Assembly (NCBI GenBank): GCA_002423705.1 | Contig: DINW01000006.1 | Location: forward strand, 10,785 to 18,497 | Origin: Clostridium sp. UBA5530 | GTDB taxonomy: Bacteria > Bacillota > Clostridia > Clostridiales > Clostridiaceae | Direction of reading: 5' to 3' | Length of the DNA: 7,713 nt | In this document: positions 5,344-7,713 of the stretch, in pieces | How positions within the stretch are numbered: position 1 is the stretch's first letter | Layout: every line of letters starts with the position of its first letter | Translations under genes and position numbers: made by a program | Notes under the pieces: model-generated | The model's database searches: none | What the model was told of the DNA's origin: nothing | The model's input: the letters and a program-made list of their open reading frames with translations, nothing else

Positions 5344-7101
5344 ATGGATATATTAAATACTTTTTTAGACAATCTTCATTATCCTGTTTGGATTGAAGAT
5401 ACCCATAGAAAATTGATATTTTGCAACAAAGCCTTTGAGGCTTTGTCTAATATAGAGTTGAGTTCTACAAAAGGTTTAGAATTATTTGAATTTCTACCCC
5501 ATGAATTAAAGGATTTATATAATGATACAGTAAATACTTATATAAAAAACCTTTGTGATATCACAGTAGAACATAAAATTAAAAATCAAATACTTCAATT
5601 TCATATCTTTCCTTTAGTGAACAATGAAGAAAATGTAGCTATGGGAGGCCTAATTGTAGATATTACAGCTCAAAAACAGCGTGAGTTGGTTATTGAGGAT
5701 GAAAAAAACATTTTTCGAACTATCATTGATTCCATACCCTATGATATTTTTTATAAAGACAAGAACAGCAAGTTTATAGGTTGTAATAAGAATTTTATGA
5801 AATTCTATGATAAATACACCATTAACGATGTTATAGGCAAAAGCGATGTGGATATTTTTCCTGACAAAGATCTAGCTTTAGCCTTCATTGAACAGGACAA
5901 AGAAGTTATGAAAAGTAAAACCAATAAATATTCAGAGTATTCCTCCGTTGACGTCCATGGGAATTTAAGATTTGAAGAAAATGTAAAAGTTCCTGTTATA
6001 AATGATGACGGAGAAGTTTGGGGTATTGTTGGTATCTCAAGAAATATAACTGAAAGAAAGCTTTTGGAAGAAAAGCTTAGATATTTAAGCTACACTGATG
6101 CTCTTACTGGATTATATAACCGTCTAAGTTTTGAAGAAAAAATAGCTGAATTAAATCATGAGCAATATCTACCCTTAGGTATCGTTATGGGAGATGTTAA
6201 TGGTTTAAAGCTTGTAAATGATACCCTTGGCCATTTAGAGGGTGATAAACTTCTAAAAAATATAGCGGAAATTTTAGAAAATGTTTGTCAAGACAAAGGT
6301 TTGGTTTTTAGATGGGGAGGAGATGAATTTATAATACTACTTCCCAATTGTAATGAAAATATTTGTGAAGAAGTCATAAATGAAATTATACATTGTTGTA
6401 ACAAGTGTACCTATGATTTTGTTCAGTTGAGTATAGCTTTAGGTGAATCTATAAAGCATACTACAGAAGAAGATGTGTATCATTGCATTAAAGAAGTGGA
6501 AGAGAAACTTTATAAAAGAAAGCTCCGGGACAAAAAGAGCATACGAAGTACCATAATGGATTCTTTAAGGAAAAGCCTTCAAGAAAAGAACACAGAAACA
6601 GAAGAGCATACAGAAAGAGTGGCTCAATATGCTTATGCTATCGGTGAAGATTTAAATTTTAAAATGTCTGAACTTGATGAATTGTATTTAGTTGCCAATC
6701 TTCATGATATAGGAAAAATTGCTATAAATGAAGACATTCTATTGAAGCCTGGCAAACTATCTAAAGAAGAATTCGAAATAATGAAAACTCATACTGAAAA
6801 GGGCTATAGAATAATTCAAGCCTCTGGCAATTTAGAAACTATAGCAAAATGTGTTTTATGCCATCATGAAAAATGGGATGGTACTGGTTACCCCTTAGGC
6901 CTTTGTGGTAACAACATTCCTCTTATGTCTAGAATAATCACAGTGGTAGACTCCTATGATGTGATGACTCACGAGCGCCCTTACAAGAAAGCTATGACTA
7001 AAAAAGATGCCATTGAAGAATTAAAAAGATGTGCAGGTACTCAATTTGATCCTAATATAGTTTCTATATTCTTAAACCATTTAAATAAGCATAATCAATA
7101 G
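5344..7101 (+). CDS. PAS-PAS-GGDEF-HD-GYP hybrid protein for cyclic-di-GMP synthesis and breakdown
   Basis: 585 residues, no signal peptide or membrane segment, so a cytosolic sensor. Two PAS domains cover about 5-112 and 121-240, the second ending in the usual GIVGISRNITERK linker. A GGDEF domain covers about 248-400, with TDALTGLYNRL, the metal-binding DVNGLKLVNDTLGH segment (Asp284) and an intact GGDEF (325-329), so diguanylate cyclase activity is plausible. The residues five before GGDEF read QDKG rather than RxxD, so the product-inhibition site is absent. An HD-GYP domain covers about 405-580, with His422, HDIGK (454-458), KTH (His483), HHEKWDGTGYP (507-517) and VVDSYD (Asp536) all intact, so it should hydrolyse cyclic-di-GMP. 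Synthase and phosphodiesterase therefore sit in one chain, presumably switched by PAS ligands. AGAGGAAG at 5331-5338 supports the start. It is a single-gene unit with its own promoter and terminator. Confidence 0.95.
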   Translation: MDILNTFLDNLHYPVWIEDTHRKLIFCNKAFEALSNIELSSTKGLELFEFLPHELKDLYNDTVNTYIKNLCDITVEHKIKNQILQFHIFPLVNNEENVAMGGLIVDITAQKQRELVIEDEKNIFRTIIDSIPYDIFYKDKNSKFIGCNKNFMKFYDKYTINDVIGKSDVDIFPDKDLALAFIEQDKEVMKSKTNKYSEYSSVDVHGNLRFEENVKVPVINDDGEVWGIVGISRNITERKLLEEKLRYLSYTDALTGLYNRLSFEEKIAELNHEQYLPLGIVMGDVNGLKLVNDTLGHLEGDKLLKNIAEILENVCQDKGLVFRWGGDEFIILLPNCNENICEEVINEIIHCCNKCTYDFVQLSIALGESIKHTTEEDVYHCIKEVEEKLYKRKLRDKKSIRSTIMDSLRKSLQEKNTETEEHTERVAQYAYAIGEDLNFKMSELDELYLVANLHDIGKIAINEDILLKPGKLSKEEFEIMKTHTEKGYRIIQASGNLETIAKCVLCHHEKWDGTGYPLGLCGNNIPLMSRIITVVDSYDVMTHERPYKKAMTKKDAIEELKRCAGTQFDPNIVSIFLNHLNKHNQ

Positions 7102-7105
7102 AAAT

Positions 7106-7145
7106 TATGCCTTAAAGCTTATAAAATTATAAACTTTAAGGCATA
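7106..7145 (+). terminator. Strong intrinsic terminator after the GGDEF-HD-GYP gene
   Basis: TATGCCTTAAAG (7106-7117) pairs perfectly with CTTTAAGGCATA (7134-7145). Inside, after one C-A mismatch, TTATAA (7119-7124) pairs with TTATAA (7127-7132). The whole 40 nt is thus a near-perfect palindrome starting 5 nt after the stop codon. The downstream sequence ATATTT is only moderately uridine-rich. On the other strand it is followed by ATTTC, so it may also weakly stop minus-strand transcripts. Confidence 0.85.
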
Positions 7146-7149
7146 TATT

Positions 7150-7252
7150 TACCTGATGTCTACCTGCTGTAACACTCCACCCTCTTTAGGTTGGAGATAA
7201 CAGCAGCTACGACCTTAGATAAGTTCAACTAACAATTTGGGTAGAACCCAAA
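7150..7252. other. GC-richer structured intergenic element of unknown nature
   Basis: Bases 7151-7250 contain 44 G or C, well above the surrounding intergenic DNA. The stretch is rich in paired sequence: CTGCTGT (7164-7170) pairs with ACAGCAG (7200-7206); inside that, CTCCA (7175-7179) pairs with TGGAG (7192-7196), with a possible CC/GG extension; and TTTGGGT (7236-7242) pairs with ACCCAAA (7246-7252). No reading frame or promoter is evident. It lies between the plus-strand terminator and the stop codon of the minus-strand aldolase gene, so it could be a small RNA, an mRNA 3' structure, or a remnant of a palindromic mobile element. I do not recognise a named family with certainty. Confidence 0.55.
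7236..7252 (-). terminator. Perfect 7-bp hairpin directly after the threonine aldolase stop codon
   Basis: On the minus strand TTTGGGT, a TCT triloop and ACCCAAA follow the TAG stop (7253-7255) without a gap, and are followed by TTGTTAGTT. This could terminate the aldolase transcript, though the stem has only three G-C pairs and the T-tract is interrupted. It may instead be one end of the structured element it belongs to. Confidence 0.45.
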
Positions 7253-7713
7253 CTAAGTTTCACTTAATTTCCATGTTTTAATATCTTCTATAAACTCCCT
7301 AACTTTTTCTTCCTCTGTAGCCCATGATGTAACCAGCCTGATTACAGAACACTTGCCATCTACGTCTTCCCATAAAGTATAAGAATATTTTTCATCTATC
7401 TTAGCAATTAATGTTTTAGGGAATATAGGAAACACTTGATTAGATGGTGAATCTATCATAAATTGAAATCCTGCTTCTATTATGCCATCCTTTAATATTT
7501 TAGCCATATGATTAGAATGTTTTGCTAGTTTGAAATACAAATCATCTTTGAATAGTTCTGAAAACTGTATTCCTAAAATCCTTCCCTTAGCAAGAAGAGC
7601 CCCCTTTTGTTTTATATGGTATCTAAAGTCCTCTTTTAGACATGGATTGCATATAACCAAAGCCTCTCCTAACAATGCCCCACCTTTAGTTCCTCCAATA
7701 TAAAAAGCATCAC
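7253..7713 (-). CDS. ltaE: Low-specificity L-threonine aldolase, C-terminal part (N-terminus beyond right edge)
   Basis: A pyridoxal-phosphate enzyme that splits threonine or allo-threonine to glycine and acetaldehyde in the cytosol. The frame is open to the right edge. The first complete codon is at 7709-7711, giving 153 residues that begin DAFYIGGTKGGALLGEAL. The lysine of GGTK is the expected PLP-binding residue; many relatives have asparagine next (GGTKNG), where this one has glycine. HIKQKGALLAKGRILGIQF, the SPSNQVFPIF segment and the C-terminal RLVTSWATEE segment fit the fold type I aldolase family, whose members are about 340 residues. The missing N-terminal half (about 190 residues) lies beyond the window. 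A TTG at 7675 could pass for a start, but conserved coding sequence continues upstream of it. The stop TAG at 7253-7255 abuts the structured element. Confidence 0.9.
   Translation of the reverse strand, partial: DAFYIGGTKGGALLGEALVICNPCLKEDFRYHIKQKGALLAKGRILGIQFSELFKDDLYFKLAKHSNHMAKILKDGIIEAGFQFMIDSPSNQVFPIFPKTLIAKIDEKYSYTLWEDVDGKCSVIRLVTSWATEEEKVREFIEDIKTWKLSET

Noticed and set aside
7150..7252. T-box leader, suggested by AGAGGGTGGAG on the minus strand.
   Set aside because: It resembles the T-box antiterminator motif only partly, lacks the following ACCGCG, and lies downstream of a gene rather than upstream of an amino-acid gene in the transcribed direction.

Overview
This is a compact, AT-rich stretch (roughly 30% G+C by eye) of a low-GC Firmicute. 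Codon use is strongly A/T-biased, ribosome binding sites are strong purine-rich sequences (AGGAGG, GGGGGT, AGAGGAAG), and the gene families are typical of Clostridium. A Clostridium sensu stricto species of the C. botulinum/C. sporogenes type is my best inference; nothing in the window proves the species.

Layout. Six genes lie on the minus strand and one on the plus strand. From the left: the N-terminal 145 residues of a MerR-family regulator (1-435, running off the left edge); a MATE multidrug exporter (506-1810); a two-domain protein joining an aromatic-acid-exporter/FUSC-like membrane domain to a Cof-type HAD-like domain that seems to have lost its catalytic residues (1883-3205); a D-2-hydroxyacid dehydrogenase 21 nt upstream of it (3227-4177); and a dimethylargininase/amidinotransferase-superfamily enzyme (4266-5078). 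A 265-nt divergent intergenic region follows, then the only plus-strand gene: a cytosolic PAS-PAS-GGDEF-HD-GYP protein for cyclic-di-GMP turnover (5344-7101), closed by a strong terminator. The right end holds an unusual GC-richer structured stretch (about 7150-7252) and the C-terminal part of a low-specificity threonine aldolase on the minus strand (7253-7713, running off the right edge).

How the genes work together. The MATE gene has a textbook MerR-type promoter: TTGACT and TATAAT separated by an over-long 19-bp spacer filled by a near-perfect palindrome. The MerR gene is the next gene downstream on the same strand, so the pair reads as a drug-sensing, drug-exporting module with the regulator transcribed behind the pump. 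The dehydrogenase and the FUSC-HAD fusion look like one operon, suggesting formation of a 2-hydroxy acid and its handling at the membrane; this link is inference. The cyclic-di-GMP protein carries intact signatures of both a synthase and a phosphodiesterase, and its leader holds a palindrome matching the one in the MATE promoter at 15 of 17 positions.

Most notable: the FUSC-pseudo-HAD fusion, the MerR promoter with its second palindrome copy, and the structured element beside the threonine aldolase gene. No CRISPR array, transposase, tRNA or rRNA gene was seen.
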